From JBGANR01 sp044222225 (GTDB lineage: Bacteria > Actinomycetota > Actinomycetes > Mycobacteriales > Mycobacteriaceae): a DNA stretch of 64,000 nt. The stretch's first letter is position 1. Each line of letters opens with the position of its first letter. The translations under genes were made by a program, and so were the position numbers. Below, in pieces: positions 7,950 to 17,399 of this stretch. The stretch lies in NCBI GenBank assembly GCA_044222225.1, contig JBGANR010000003.1:1-64000 (forward strand). The letters run 5' to 3'. The notes beneath the pieces were generated by a model that did not search any database, had not been told where the DNA came from, and was given only the letters and a program-made list of their open reading frames with translations.

Positions 7950-9772
7950 GCCTTGCCCAGATCGACGCGCGACGCGGCCTCGACGTGCTCGATCGGGATC
8001 GCGTACGTCTCCCGCGCCCGGTCGACGACGTCGTACCGCAGCCAGTTCGACTCGGCCAGCGGCAACGTCGAGATGATGATCTGGTCCGGGCTGAAGTTCT
8101 CCACGGCCGTCGCCAGCGCGCGCAACGGACGGTAGTCGCCGAGCTCGCCGTTCGCCGTCCGGCCCTCCTCGCGGAGCGCGTTCAGCATGTAGTCCAGACG
8201 TTCCTGGGCGGCCTCGGTCGTGGCGTCCCAGACGTACACCGCGCCCTTGATCTCGGCCTGTCCGGTGTCGATCGGGTTGGCCGGCACACACACGAAGTAC
8301 TCGGCCGCACCGTCCTTATCGACCCGGCGCAGCTCCTCGCGCAGCTCGACCGCCGACAGCGTCTCGTTGGCCAGAACGAGCACGCGATGCGCCCGACCGG
8401 TCGGCTCGGCCATCGCCTCGGCCCGCGGCGTCGATCCGCCGCGCATCTTGACGACGGCGTACAGCGCGAGCACGACGCCCCACGACAGCAGGCTGAGCAG
8501 CAGCTGAACACGGACGTCCTCGTCGAGCGCCATGAGCACGAGCACGCCGACGATGCCGAACACGGCGATGAGCGACAGCACCGGGAAGGCCCACATCTTG
8601 ACGATGAGCTTCTCCGGCGGCGTCTGGCGCCGCAGGATGACCTGCGAGATCGCGATGAGCAGGTAGACGAACAGGATGATCGCGCCCGAGGAGTTGAGCA
8701 GGAACGAGAACACCGTCTCCGGCGAGATCGCCGCAGCGATGACGCAGAGGAAGCCGATGAACGACGACGCGAGGATCGCGTTGGTCGGCACACCGGACTT
8801 GCTCACCTGCAGCAGCGCGGCGGGCGCCTCACGACGCGCCGAGAGGACGAAGATCATCCGCGACGCCGTGTAGAGACCCGAGTTGAGGCAGGAGAGCACG
8901 GCCGTCAGCGCGACGGCGTTCATCACGTGGTCGGCACCCGGGATGCCGAACTCCTTGAACGCCATGACGTACGGCGAGGCGCCCGGACCGTACTGGTCCC
9001 ACGGCAGGATGACCGTCAGCAGGAAGATCGAGCCGACGAAGAACACCGCGATACGGGTGATGACGCTGTTGGTGGCCTTCGCGACCGACTTCTGCGGGTC
9101 GGCCGTCTCGGCGGCGGCGATCGTCGCGATCTCGGCGCCGACCATCGAGAAGATGACGACCGTGACGCCCGCGAAGATCGCGCTCGTCCCGTTCGGCAGG
9201 AAGCCGCCGTGGGCCGTCATGTTGGAGAAGTCCATCTCCGTGTCCGGCCAGAAGCCGAAGATGAACAGCGCGCCGACGACGATGAAGCCGATGATCGTCG
9301 CGACCTTGATCGAGGCGAACCAGAACTCGAACTCGCCGAACGACGACACCGAGAACAGGTTCGTGGCCGTCATGGCCAGCATGAGCAGCAGCGAGATGAG
9401 CCACAGCGGCACGCCCGGCAGCCAGTACCGGATGATCTCCGCGCCCGCGACGGCCTCGAAGCCGACGACGATGACCCAGAAGTACCAGTACAGCCAGCCG
9501 ACCGAGAAGCCCGCCCAGCCGCCCATCGCCTTGCGGGCGTAGTCGGCGAAAGAACCCGTCGACGGGTTCGCCGTGGCCATCTCGCCGAGCATCCGCATGA
9601 TGAGGATGACGAGCACGCCGCAGATGATGTACGTGACGAACGCCGCAGGTCCGGTGGCCTTGATGACGCTGCCCGAGCCCATGAACAGGCCCGCGCCGAT
9701 GACACCGCCGATGGCGATCATGTTGAGCTGTCTTTGCGACAAGCCCGCTTTCAGTTCCGGTCCGGCACCCAT
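7946..9772 (-). CDS. APC-family amino-acid permease with Usp-like C-terminal domain
   Basis: This 608-residue protein has about 12 transmembrane helices of the amino acid/polyamine/choline family in residues 1-450. It opens with LSQRQLNMIAIGGVIGAGLF, typical of AAT permeases for GABA, asparagine or basic amino acids. The last 150 residues or so are hydrophilic and resemble a universal-stress/nucleotide-binding fold (HRVLVLANETLSAVELREEL to QIIISTLPLAESNW). The ATG at 9772 is chosen because GAAGGAGGG precedes it; an upstream GTG at 9823 is less likely. The closest named relatives are GabP/AnsP-type transporters; the substrate is not established. The stop overlaps the start of the Usp gene. Confidence 0.9.
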   Translation of the reverse strand: MGAGPELKAGLSQRQLNMIAIGGVIGAGLFMGSGSVIKATGPAAFVTYIICGVLVILIMRMLGEMATANPSTGSFADYARKAMGGWAGFSVGWLYWYFWVIVVGFEAVAGAEIIRYWLPGVPLWLISLLLMLAMTATNLFSVSSFGEFEFWFASIKVATIIGFIVVGALFIFGFWPDTEMDFSNMTAHGGFLPNGTSAIFAGVTVVIFSMVGAEIATIAAAETADPQKSVAKATNSVITRIAVFFVGSIFLLTVILPWDQYGPGASPYVMAFKEFGIPGADHVMNAVALTAVLSCLNSGLYTASRMIFVLSARREAPAALLQVSKSGVPTNAILASSFIGFLCVIAAAISPETVFSFLLNSSGAIILFVYLLIAISQVILRRQTPPEKLIVKMWAFPVLSLIAVFGIVGVLVLMALDEDVRVQLLLSLLSWGVVLALYAVVKMRGGSTPRAEAMAEPTGRAHRVLVLANETLSAVELREELRRVDKDGAAEYFVCVPANPIDTGQAEIKGAVYVWDATTEAAQERLDYMLNALREEGRTANGELGDYRPLRALATAVENFSPDQIIISTLPLAESNWLRYDVVDRARETYAIPIEHVEAASRVDLGKA

Positions 9773-9972
9773 TGCCGACCCTCCTTCAACGACGAGTACG
9801 GCGTTTTCCCATGAGGAAACCACCGTTGCGCGCAGCCGGGGCGCCGCGCGTCAGCCGGAGTCTAAGGCCCTCCCTGAGAATGCGCTGAGGAACACCAGGC
9901 GAACACCGAGTGGAAACGAGGACTTAATACGGTGCCGCACGATCGTGACGGCACGTCCGGCATGTCGGCCGT

Positions 9973-10968
9973 TCAGCCGACGCGGTCGATCGTGTACTGG
10001 ACCAGGGAGTCCATCGCATCGCCCGCGGGGCAGCGCGGCAGCAGAGCCAGCTCGGTGCGCGCGGCATCGGCGTAGGACTCGAGTTTGGCCCGTGCCCGCG
10101 TCATTCCGGCGCTGCGCCGCAGCAGCATGAGCGCCTCTTCGACGTCGGCGTCGTCGGTCACAGGGCCGGCGAGCAGCACCCGGAGCCTGTCGCTGTCCGG
10201 GCCGGTGTCGGCCAGCGCGTAGAGCACCGGCAGCGTGTGGACGCCCTCGCGCAGGTCGGTGCCCGGCGTCTTACCCGAGTCCGCCGACAACGAGGCGATG
10301 TCGATGATGTCGTCGGAGAGCTGGAACGCCGTGCCGACGGCGTCACCGAGCCGCGAGAGCCGCTCGATCTGCTCGTCGTCGGCGCCCGACGCCATGCCGC
10401 CGAACCGTCCGCACGCCGCGATGAGCGAGGCCGTCTTCTCCCAGATGACGCGCAGATAGTGCTCGACGACGTCCTCGTCGCGGGCGCCGATCGTCTCGCG
10501 CATCTGCCCGGTGACGAGGTCGGCGAAGGTCTCCGCGATGATCCGCACGGACTCCGGCCCGAGCGTCGAGACGAGCCGCGAGGCCCGGGCGAAGAGGAAG
10601 TCGCCCGCGAGGATCGCGACGCTGTTGGACCACCGGCTGTTGGCGCTCTCGGTGCCGCGCCGCATCGGGGCCTCGTCCATGACGTCGTCGTGGTAGAGCG
10701 TCGCCAGATGGACGAGCTCGACCACCGCCGCCGCCGTGATCACGCCGCGGTTGTCCGGATCAGGCCCGAAGTGGGCGGAGAGGATGGTGAAGAGCGGCCG
10801 GAACCGCTTTCCCCCGGCGCGGGCGAGGTGGGTCGCCGTCTCGGCGAGGAAGTCCGCCCCCGAGGTCAGCTCGCCGATGAGCAGGTCCTCGACGTCGGCC
10901 AGCCGGCCGGCGACGTCGACACTGAACTGCTCGGATCCCATGTCGATTCCGGCGAAGGAGGTCTTCAC
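9973..10968 (-). CDS. grcC1: polyprenyl diphosphate synthase (GrcC/HepT type)
   Basis: This is an all-trans prenyl diphosphate synthase of 331 residues that probably makes the isoprenoid tail of menaquinone. The first aspartate-rich motif appears as YHDDVMDEAPMRRG (about 93-106) and the second as LSDDIIDIASL (about 217-227), with GKRFRP for substrate phosphate binding. It is divergent from menJ with a gap of about 100 bases, as grcC1 and menJ are in M. tuberculosis. The start is GTG at 10968; an internal ATG ten codons later is an alternative. Confidence 0.92.
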   Translation of the reverse strand: MKTSFAGIDMGSEQFSVDVAGRLADVEDLLIGELTSGADFLAETATHLARAGGKRFRPLFTILSAHFGPDPDNRGVITAAAVVELVHLATLYHDDVMDEAPMRRGTESANSRWSNSVAILAGDFLFARASRLVSTLGPESVRIIAETFADLVTGQMRETIGARDEDVVEHYLRVIWEKTASLIAACGRFGGMASGADDEQIERLSRLGDAVGTAFQLSDDIIDIASLSADSGKTPGTDLREGVHTLPVLYALADTGPDSDRLRVLLAGPVTDDADVEEALMLLRRSAGMTRARAKLESYADAARTELALLPRCPAGDAMDSLVQYTIDRVG

Positions 10969-11069
10969 GCCTGCGACCCTACCGGCAACCGCGCCGCACG
11001 CTGCCGCCGCCGTGCTCAGTCGACGGGCCGGGGCCCGTCGCGGACCGCGTCGGCCGCCATACTGTCGCG

Positions 11070-12269
11070 ATGGCTCCCGAACTCATCGACGTCCTCATCG
11101 TCGGGGCCGGCCCCGGCGGAGCCGCCGCCGCGACGCACGCGACTCGGGCGGGCCGCCACGCCGTCCTGCTCGACGCCGCGACGTTTCCGCGGGACAAGAC
11201 CTGCGGCGACGGCCTCACGCCGCGGGCCGTCCACGAGCTCGGCGCACTCGGCCTCGGCGACTGGCTGGCCGACCGGCCCGCGATCCGCGGCCTGCGGCTG
11301 TCCGGCTGGGGCGCCGACGCCGAGATCGACTGGCCGCGCGGCGCGTTCGGCCCACTCGGCAGTGCCGTCACGCGCACGGAACTCGATGCGCGGCTCGTCG
11401 ATCTCGCCCGTGAATCGGGCGCCGACGTCCGCACCGGCGTCCGGGCGCTCGGCGTCTCCGGCGACGTGCTCACCACGTCGGCCGGCGACCTGCGGTTCCG
11501 TCGGCTCGTCGTCGCCGACGGCGTCCGCTCCCCCATCGGCAAGTCGCTCGGCCGCACCTGGCACCGCGACACGGCCTACGGCGTCGCCGGCCGCGCCTAC
11601 GTCCCGTCGGCCGACGCCGACTCGCCCTGGATGGGCTCCGACCTCGAGATCCGCTCGCACGACGGCGTCCTGATGCCGGGCTACGGCTGGGTCTTCCCGC
11701 TCGGCGACGGCCACGTCAACATCGGCGTCGGTGCGCTCGCGACGGCGAAGCGACCCTCGCAGGTGGCGCTGCGCCCGACCATCGAGCGCTACACGGACGT
11801 CGTCCGCGACCGCTGGCGGCTCGACGGTCCGCCACAGCGTGTCGCGTCGGCGCTGCTGCCGATGGGCGGGGCGGTCAGCGGCGTCTCCGGCCCGTCGTGG
11901 GCGCTCATCGGCGATGCCGCCGCCTGCGTCAACCCGCTCAACGGCGAGGGCATCGACTACGCACTCGAGACCGCCCGGCTCGTCGTCGACGCCCTCGACG
12001 AGGAGCTCACCACGGCCTGGCCGGCGCTGCTCCGCGAGCGCTACGGCGTCGCCTTCTCCGCCGCCCGCCGCCTCGCCGGACTCCTGACTGTGCCCCGCGT
12101 CGTCCCCCTGCTCGGCCGCCCGGGGCTGCGCTCGCACACCCTGATGTCCGCGGTCGTCCGGATCATGGGCAACCTCGTCACCGACGCGGACGCCGACCTG
12201 CTCGCCCGCGCCTGGCGGGCGGCGGGCGGCCTGAGCACCCGCGTCGACGAACGGCCGCCGTTCAGCTGA
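11070..12269 (+). CDS. menJ: menaquinone reductase (geranylgeranyl-reductase family)
   Basis: MenJ saturates one isoprene unit of the menaquinone tail using FAD; in mycobacteria the product is MK-9(II-H2). The 399-residue protein begins with a Rossmann FAD motif LIVGAGPGGAAAA, contains DKTCGDGLTPRAVHELG, and the second FAD motif ALIGDAAACVNPLNGEGID. Length and position next to the polyprenyl synthase support the assignment. Translation may be nearly leaderless: no good ribosome-binding site precedes the ATG and CATACT lies about 10 bases upstream. Confidence 0.93.
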   Translation: MAPELIDVLIVGAGPGGAAAATHATRAGRHAVLLDAATFPRDKTCGDGLTPRAVHELGALGLGDWLADRPAIRGLRLSGWGADAEIDWPRGAFGPLGSAVTRTELDARLVDLARESGADVRTGVRALGVSGDVLTTSAGDLRFRRLVVADGVRSPIGKSLGRTWHRDTAYGVAGRAYVPSADADSPWMGSDLEIRSHDGVLMPGYGWVFPLGDGHVNIGVGALATAKRPSQVALRPTIERYTDVVRDRWRLDGPPQRVASALLPMGGAVSGVSGPSWALIGDAAACVNPLNGEGIDYALETARLVVDALDEELTTAWPALLRERYGVAFSAARRLAGLLTVPRVVPLLGRPGLRSHTLMSAVVRIMGNLVTDADADLLARAWRAAGGLSTRVDERPPFS

Positions 12270-12348
12270 CGCCACTGCGTTACAGACATCGCCATCGTCA
12301 CGTCGCCGGCATGATGACGATTTCACGACAGTACTGTACAAGCAGGTT

Positions 12349-14385
12349 TTAAACGGCCATTTTAGCGCTCAACGCCTTCAGCCTATTTGCCACATTATCC
12401 GGACAATCAACGACCTTATACACACCATTCGATTCTTCAATCGCACAGAACACCGGGCTAGACAACAAACCCAAGGCCATCTTTATTACATCTATCGACG
12501 GGGCGAACCCCAATTGCCGACGCAAGTCACGCCGCAAGCCCGCCAGATCGGATCCACCGTACTCCAGGGAGTCTTCCTCGCCGGCCTCGCGCCAGATCAG
12601 ACGAAACAACGCCACAACGATCGCATGAGTGTTCTCCAATTCTCGTCGTCGGTCTTCGACAGTCGCGGCTTCAGTCACATCCGACGCGAACATCGGACGG
12701 AGGTCGAGCAAGGACAGCGGCGCGACATGATGCCTTTCGACGACGTCCACCAGCTTCTCTATTTCGAGGACCGCGACATCATTTCCTGCCGCCCATTTCC
12801 GGACCCTGTCCGAGAAAGAAGGCGCCACCAACAAGCAATGGTCCGCCTCATGCCGTCTTCTATGATCCTTTAGTGCATCGAATTTTACCGCATCATCCCT
12901 TATGACGCCCGCAGCAGATGCCTTGACCTCTACAATCACTCTGTACCGATGGTCTTTCGCCAGCAGCGCATCGACAACGACGTCCGTGCGCCCCGAACCA
13001 CCAAAACGTCGAGCGGCGAACCCAAGTAGACCAAACGCCTCCGCAACGGATTCTTCAAATTCTTCACTATGATCCGCCGAATTACCAAACTCCCGCAATC
13101 GTCCCACGACACGATCCGTAGTGCCGATATCGGACGGCTCCCCCGGACGCCCACCACGACCTGATACCGAGCCGCCCTCAGCGACGTCGCCCGGTCGACT
13201 CTTGTCACTCGATACTGCTGGCGGCTCGAGCTCCAAACGGTCGCATAGGTCGACCCCGTACGCCGTCGTCCGATACCGTGTCCAGTCGACACGGTCGACC
13301 AAGCCTGCGTCTGCCAGCAAAGACATCCTTGTACGGACTTCGCCGTCATCGACTGGCGAATCATATGAATCCCTCAGCCGCCCGGCCAGCTCCGGTACAG
13401 AGATCGTTTCTTTTGCCAGGAGCAACAGTTCACCGATAAAGCGGTAGCGCTGATGGACGTGCTGCACAAATTCGGTTTCCCATCCCGCAATAAGCTTCCG
13501 CCCCTCCGCCGTGACGACCATCCGATCGATCGCGACGTAGTCTACGACACCTAGGTTCCGAAGCGTCGCGATCCCCTGCCGAACAGACGCCGCCTTCAAA
13601 CCGAACGCAACACACATCTCCCGCTCGATATCACCGACGGCCTCCTCGCCATCGAATAGTTCGAGGATCTTCCTGATAGCCGGGATCACGCCGATGGATT
13701 CACCCGGCCGCACCACACCGGGCCGACCTTTCGGAATGTATCCGATGACACGCCGCCGACGAATCGGCACAGAAGCCGGATCATCGGGTGGAATATCTAC
13801 GATCGCGTCGCCCCGCGACAATCCTATCGGCAAAGCCAGTTCGACCGATTCCAGAAACGTCCGGCCCAGACGAGTGACTTCGAGTCGCCCACCCCTCCAT
13901 TTCTCTAAGAATCCCAGACTCCTAAACCACGACAACCTTCGATGGATCTGGTCAGCACTCGACCAATACAGTCCGTAGCTGTTCGCGAACACCACGAGAT
14001 CATCCACCGAACTGCTTCCATCGATGGTGTTCAGCAACTCACCGAACAGCTTCACATTCGAATGAATGTGACGTCCAAGAAACAGGTTGTCGCCAGTCTC
14101 CATCCAGTATCGCGTTGACACGGACGGCACCCACCTGCCCGTATCGTCGCGCTCCGCGAGCCTGGACTGCGACATCTGCGCAGAAACAAAGGTGTCGGCC
14201 CGTCTACGACCACCGCGCACAGAGGACGTCGTGACCATATCCTTATCCGCGAAAGGCATCTGCTTCACGATGCCCCGGAGCGCTTCAAGCTGACTATCGC
14301 CAGAACCGGGCAATACGCCTATTGTGTTCGCACGTTTCGCCCACGGCCGAGAACGGCTATCGGAGACAAGAACCTCGTCGGACAA
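12349..14385 (-). CDS. multi-winged-helix PD-(D/E)xK nuclease-like protein (unrecognised family)
   Basis: I do not recognise this 678-residue protein as a named gene. Three regions resemble winged helices (about 115-185, 235-305, 310-385), followed by a low-complexity linker (about 388-425). A restriction-endonuclease-like fold follows: acidic helix around 441-445, GRTD with Asp468, and VIVEVKAS with Glu486 and Lys488, the PD-(D/E)xK/Mrr pattern. The last 140 residues contain another possible DNA-binding domain. Triple winged helix plus cleavage domain recalls the plan of FokI, but there is no adjacent methyltransferase. The start is TTG with GAGGAGG five bases upstream; TTGGTT-18-TAAAGA upstream may be its promoter. 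Base composition is clearly AT-richer than neighbours (for example 45% GC over 12361-12420), so the gene was probably acquired. It separates convergent menJ from menG. Confidence 0.8.
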   Translation of the reverse strand: MSDEVLVSDSRSRPWAKRANTIGVLPGSGDSQLEALRGIVKQMPFADKDMVTTSSVRGGRRRADTFVSAQMSQSRLAERDDTGRWVPSVSTRYWMETGDNLFLGRHIHSNVKLFGELLNTIDGSSSVDDLVVFANSYGLYWSSADQIHRRLSWFRSLGFLEKWRGGRLEVTRLGRTFLESVELALPIGLSRGDAIVDIPPDDPASVPIRRRRVIGYIPKGRPGVVRPGESIGVIPAIRKILELFDGEEAVGDIEREMCVAFGLKAASVRQGIATLRNLGVVDYVAIDRMVVTAEGRKLIAGWETEFVQHVHQRYRFIGELLLLAKETISVPELAGRLRDSYDSPVDDGEVRTRMSLLADAGLVDRVDWTRYRTTAYGVDLCDRLELEPPAVSSDKSRPGDVAEGGSVSGRGGRPGEPSDIGTTDRVVGRLREFGNSADHSEEFEESVAEAFGLLGFAARRFGGSGRTDVVVDALLAKDHRYRVIVEVKASAAGVIRDDAVKFDALKDHRRRHEADHCLLVAPSFSDRVRKWAAGNDVAVLEIEKLVDVVERHHVAPLSLLDLRPMFASDVTEAATVEDRRRELENTHAIVVALFRLIWREAGEEDSLEYGGSDLAGLRRDLRRQLGFAPSIDVIKMALGLLSSPVFCAIEESNGVYKVVDCPDNVANRLKALSAKMAV

Positions 14386-14491
14386 CCAGCCTCCTCGGGT
14401 CGATCACGTCTGCCTGGCTTCTCTTTAGCATCCCGCGCATACGATAACCAAGCGGCGTGCTCACGGTCGATGGCTACCGTTGATACAAGAT

Positions 14492-15214
14492 TCAGCGCGG
14501 GTTGTAGCCCCGGTGCAGGGCCGTCACCCCGCCCATCAGGTCGCGCCACGAGACGTCGACGAACCCCGCCTCCTCCAGCTGCCCCGCGAGCGTCGCCTGG
14601 TCGGGCCAGGCACGCATCGACTCGACGAGGTAGACGTACGCGTCCGGGTTGCTCGACGCCCGGCGCGCCACCTCGGGCAGGGCGCGCAGCAGGTAGTCGA
14701 AGTACACCGTCCGGAACGGCGCGAAGGTCGGCGACGAGCACTCGGCGATGACGAGCCGCCCACCCGGCCGGAGCACCCGGCGCAGCTCGCGCAGCGCCCT
14801 GTCGACGTCGTTGACGTTGCGCAGGCCGTAGAAGATCGTGGCGGCGTCGAAGGCGTCGTCGGCGAAGGGCAGCGCGAGCGCGTCGGCGGCGACCTTGGGG
14901 ACGTCGCGGCCGGCACCGGCGGCCAGCATGCCGAGCGAGAAGTCGGCCGCGACGACGTAGGCGCCCGAGCGCGCGAGCTCCACCGTCGAGACGGCGGTGC
15001 CGGCAGCCAGATCGAGCACCTTCTCCCCCGGCCGCAGTCCCAGCGCGGCGCGCATGGCCCGGCGCCAGCGGCGGTCCTGGCCTGCGGTCATGATGGTGTT
15101 CATGATGTCGTAGCGACGGGCGACACCGTCGAACATCGTCGCGACCTCGGTCGGGTCCTTGTCCAACGTCGCGCGGGAGATGGAACGTGCGGAATCGGCC
15201 CGGTTCGAGATCAC
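14492..15214 (-). CDS. menG: demethylmenaquinone methyltransferase
   Basis: MenG (UbiE family) uses S-adenosylmethionine to C-methylate demethylmenaquinone, the last ring step. The protein starts at GTG 15214, five bases after the DUF3592 stop, and reads MISNRADSARSISRATLDKDP; 240 residues is normal. Conserved motifs are MFDGVARRYDIMN, the SAM-binding VLDLAAGTAVST, and YGLRNVNDVDRAL. Upstream in-frame codons would overlap the preceding gene. It is the last gene of the menD-DUF3592-menG transcript. Confidence 0.95.
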   Translation of the reverse strand: MISNRADSARSISRATLDKDPTEVATMFDGVARRYDIMNTIMTAGQDRRWRRAMRAALGLRPGEKVLDLAAGTAVSTVELARSGAYVVAADFSLGMLAAGAGRDVPKVAADALALPFADDAFDAATIFYGLRNVNDVDRALRELRRVLRPGGRLVIAECSSPTFAPFRTVYFDYLLRALPEVARRASSNPDAYVYLVESMRAWPDQATLAGQLEEAGFVDVSWRDLMGGVTALHRGYNPR

Positions 15215-15219
15215 GCGCC

Positions 15220-15684
15220 CTACGCTACCGGCCGGAAATACTCCGGGTGCCTGCGACGGCTCACCGCGGCGAGACCGATCATCGTCGGCGCGATGAGCAA
15301 CCACGTGATGACCAGGAGCGAGCCCGCCGGCAGCAACGACAGCGTCCAGTCCCGGCCGGCGACGCGCACGAGGGCCTTGCGCTGCAGCGTCTTGTCGGGG
15401 ATGTCGACGGTGTACTCGATCGCCACCGGCCGCGACGGATCGACCTCACCCGGATACATCGCCCCCTCCTTCGGATTGAAGAAGCCGTAGACGGGGTCGG
15501 TGAACACGATGATCGTCTGCGTCCGCTTGGCGACGGCGACCTCGGCCTGGGTGGTGCGGCGGTCGCGGTCGATGAGCGAATCGTCGCGGATGCAGGCCGC
15601 CACCATGACGATCGCGATCATCGTCAAGAACACACCGATCGTCATGAGTGCGACCTGCGCTCGGCGCAGGGCGGCGGGTTTCAT
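15220..15684 (-). CDS. DUF3592 family membrane protein
   Basis: This 154-residue protein has an N-terminal transmembrane helix (about 10-35), a hydrophilic extracytoplasmic region of about 90 residues with VYGFFNPKEGAMYPGEVD, and a second helix (about 115-140). That is the DUF3592 layout. Its function is unknown. It sits between menD and menG as the homologous Rv0556 does in M. tuberculosis; its ATG overlaps the menD stop (ATGA), so it is coupled to menD. Confidence 0.85.
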   Translation of the reverse strand: MKPAALRRAQVALMTIGVFLTMIAIVMVAACIRDDSLIDRDRRTTQAEVAVAKRTQTIIVFTDPVYGFFNPKEGAMYPGEVDPSRPVAIEYTVDIPDKTLQRKALVRVAGRDWTLSLLPAGSLLVITWLLIAPTMIGLAAVSRRRHPEYFRPVA

Positions 15685-17348
15685 GCCGGCCGACGATACG
15701 CGGCGACCCGCGCCCGGACCGCGGCGTGCAGCACACGCAGCCGGCCGCGGTCGGCGGGCACTTCGATGATCTCGACCTCGTCGCCCGGCGGCGACGCCAG
15801 GACGGCCGGCAGATCGGCGAGCTCGACCCGCCGGTGCCGCACCCCGAAACCCGTGGTGACGGCGGCGAGGTCGGTGCCGTGCGGCGTGCCGAAGATGCGC
15901 TCGTAGGCGCCGTCGAACTCGGGCCCGGCGTAGCGCGGATCGCCCTGTTCCAGCAGCCCGAAGATGCCGCCGCCGTCGTCGTTGGGGACGACGATGCGCA
16001 GGCCGGCCGGGCGCGGCTCCCCCGGCCCGATCGCGAGGCCGGTGACGTCGTGCACGAACGTGAGATCGCCGATCAGCGCCGTCGTCGGGCCGTCGAACGC
16101 CAGCGCGGCGCCGATGGCCGTCGAGACCGTGCCGTCGATTCCGGCGACGCCGCGATTGCTGCGGACGGCCACCCCGGCCCGCGGCCCGCCGACCAGCGCG
16201 ACGTCTCGCACCGGGTTCGACGCCCCGAGCACCAGCTGCTCCCCGTCGCCGACCGCGGCGGCGACGGCCGCGGCGACGTGCAGGCCGGTGGTCGGCCCCG
16301 GTTCGGCGAGCTCGGCCGCGACCGCGCCGGCCGCGACCCGGTGGGCGTCGGCCGCAGCCGCGAGCCATGCGGCGTCGGGCGTTCCCGAGGTGACGGCCCG
16401 GGTGCCGGTGGCCAGCACGTTTCCGGAGACGTCCGGCCAGCGCGGGCCGGTCGTCAACGCATAGACGCGGACGCCGGGATCGGCGAGCAGCCGGGAGACC
16501 TGCCGGTGCAGCGTCGGGCGACCGCAGATGACGGCTTGGCGCGGCCGCAGCAGTTCGAGCGCGAGCGGATGCAGGGGGTTGGCCGGACGCGGCGCCGTCG
16601 GCTCAGCCACCGTCGGCAGGGCGGCCAGCTCGGGCTGCACCCCCGCCCCGTGCCCGGAGATGACGACGGTGTCGTCGGTGAGGTCGAGCTCGATGGGGAC
16701 GTCGAGCGTGCCGAGCGGAGACGTCGTCCACGGCAGCCCGCCGGGACGGCCCTCGTCGGCCGGCGCGAGCCCGCCCGGCAGCGCGGGGACCAGCGGCTCG
16801 CGCAGCGGGATGTCGAACTGCACGGGGCCCGCGTTGCCGGTGCGCGCGCCGCGAGCCGCCGCCAGCACGCGTCCGACCGCACTGCGCCACTGGCTGTTGG
16901 TGTCGACGTCGCCCTCCGCGAGCCCCAGCGAGATGGACGCCCGCACCTGCGTGCCGAAGATGCCGAACTGCTCGATCGTCTGATTGGCGCCGGAACCGAG
17001 CAGCTCGTACGGCCGGTTCGCGCTGACCACGACGAGCGGAACGCGCGCGTAGTTCGCCTCGAACACGGCCGGGCTCATGTTCGCGACGGCCGTGCCGCTG
17101 GTCATGATGATCGGCACCGGCGTCCGCGACGCGGCGGCGAGACCGACGGCCAGATAGCCCGCCGTCCGCTCGTCGATCCGCACGTGCAATCGCAACCGGC
17201 CGGCCGCGTCGGCGGCGTGCAACGCGAACGCGAGCGGCGCGTTCCGCGAGCCGGGACACAGCACGGCCTCCCGCACGCCGCCCCGCACGAACTCGTCGAC
17301 GATGACACGCGCCTGGCGGGTGGACGGGTTCTCACGCGCGATGCTCAC
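15681..17348 (-). CDS. menD: SEPHCHC synthase
   Basis: MenD is a thiamine-diphosphate enzyme that adds the succinyl-semialdehyde unit from 2-oxoglutarate to isochorismate. The 555-residue length equals the family norm. Motifs include REAVLCPGSRNAPLAFAL near the N-terminus, HVRIDERTAGYLAVGLA with the glutamate that activates ThDP, and the C-terminal ThDP/Mg motif ending VVPNDDGGGIFGLLEQGD. The start chosen is GTG at 17348 (MSIARENPSTRQARV); the much longer open frame upstream is antisense to the neighbouring gene. It heads the menD-DUF3592-menG operon. Confidence 0.95.
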   Translation of the reverse strand: MSIARENPSTRQARVIVDEFVRGGVREAVLCPGSRNAPLAFALHAADAAGRLRLHVRIDERTAGYLAVGLAAASRTPVPIIMTSGTAVANMSPAVFEANYARVPLVVVSANRPYELLGSGANQTIEQFGIFGTQVRASISLGLAEGDVDTNSQWRSAVGRVLAAARGARTGNAGPVQFDIPLREPLVPALPGGLAPADEGRPGGLPWTTSPLGTLDVPIELDLTDDTVVISGHGAGVQPELAALPTVAEPTAPRPANPLHPLALELLRPRQAVICGRPTLHRQVSRLLADPGVRVYALTTGPRWPDVSGNVLATGTRAVTSGTPDAAWLAAAADAHRVAAGAVAAELAEPGPTTGLHVAAAVAAAVGDGEQLVLGASNPVRDVALVGGPRAGVAVRSNRGVAGIDGTVSTAIGAALAFDGPTTALIGDLTFVHDVTGLAIGPGEPRPAGLRIVVPNDDGGGIFGLLEQGDPRYAGPEFDGAYERIFGTPHGTDLAAVTTGFGVRHRRVELADLPAVLASPPGDEVEIIEVPADRGRLRVLHAAVRARVAAYRRPA

Positions 17349-17399
17349 CCGATCAGGTTGGCACAGGCGGTATCCGTGACCGCGCGTAACGTGGCCACC

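Noticed and set aside
9773..9972. A possible small gene or riboswitch between the permease and the polyprenyl synthase
   Set aside because: The 200 bases contain a weak hairpin (GTGCCG/CGGCAC) near the synthase end and no convincing start with ribosome-binding site; no aptamer recognised.
12270..14491. Search for direct repeats or att sites flanking the nuclease gene
   Set aside because: Short resemblances (for example TACAAG near both ends) were seen, but nothing long enough to support a target-site duplication; no integrase or transposase is present.
15648..17399. The first 580 codons of a 1003-codon plus-strand frame ahead of the saccharopine-dehydrogenase-like gene
   Set aside because: This part is antisense to menD; the family start at GTG 17400 has the Rossmann motif immediately after it.
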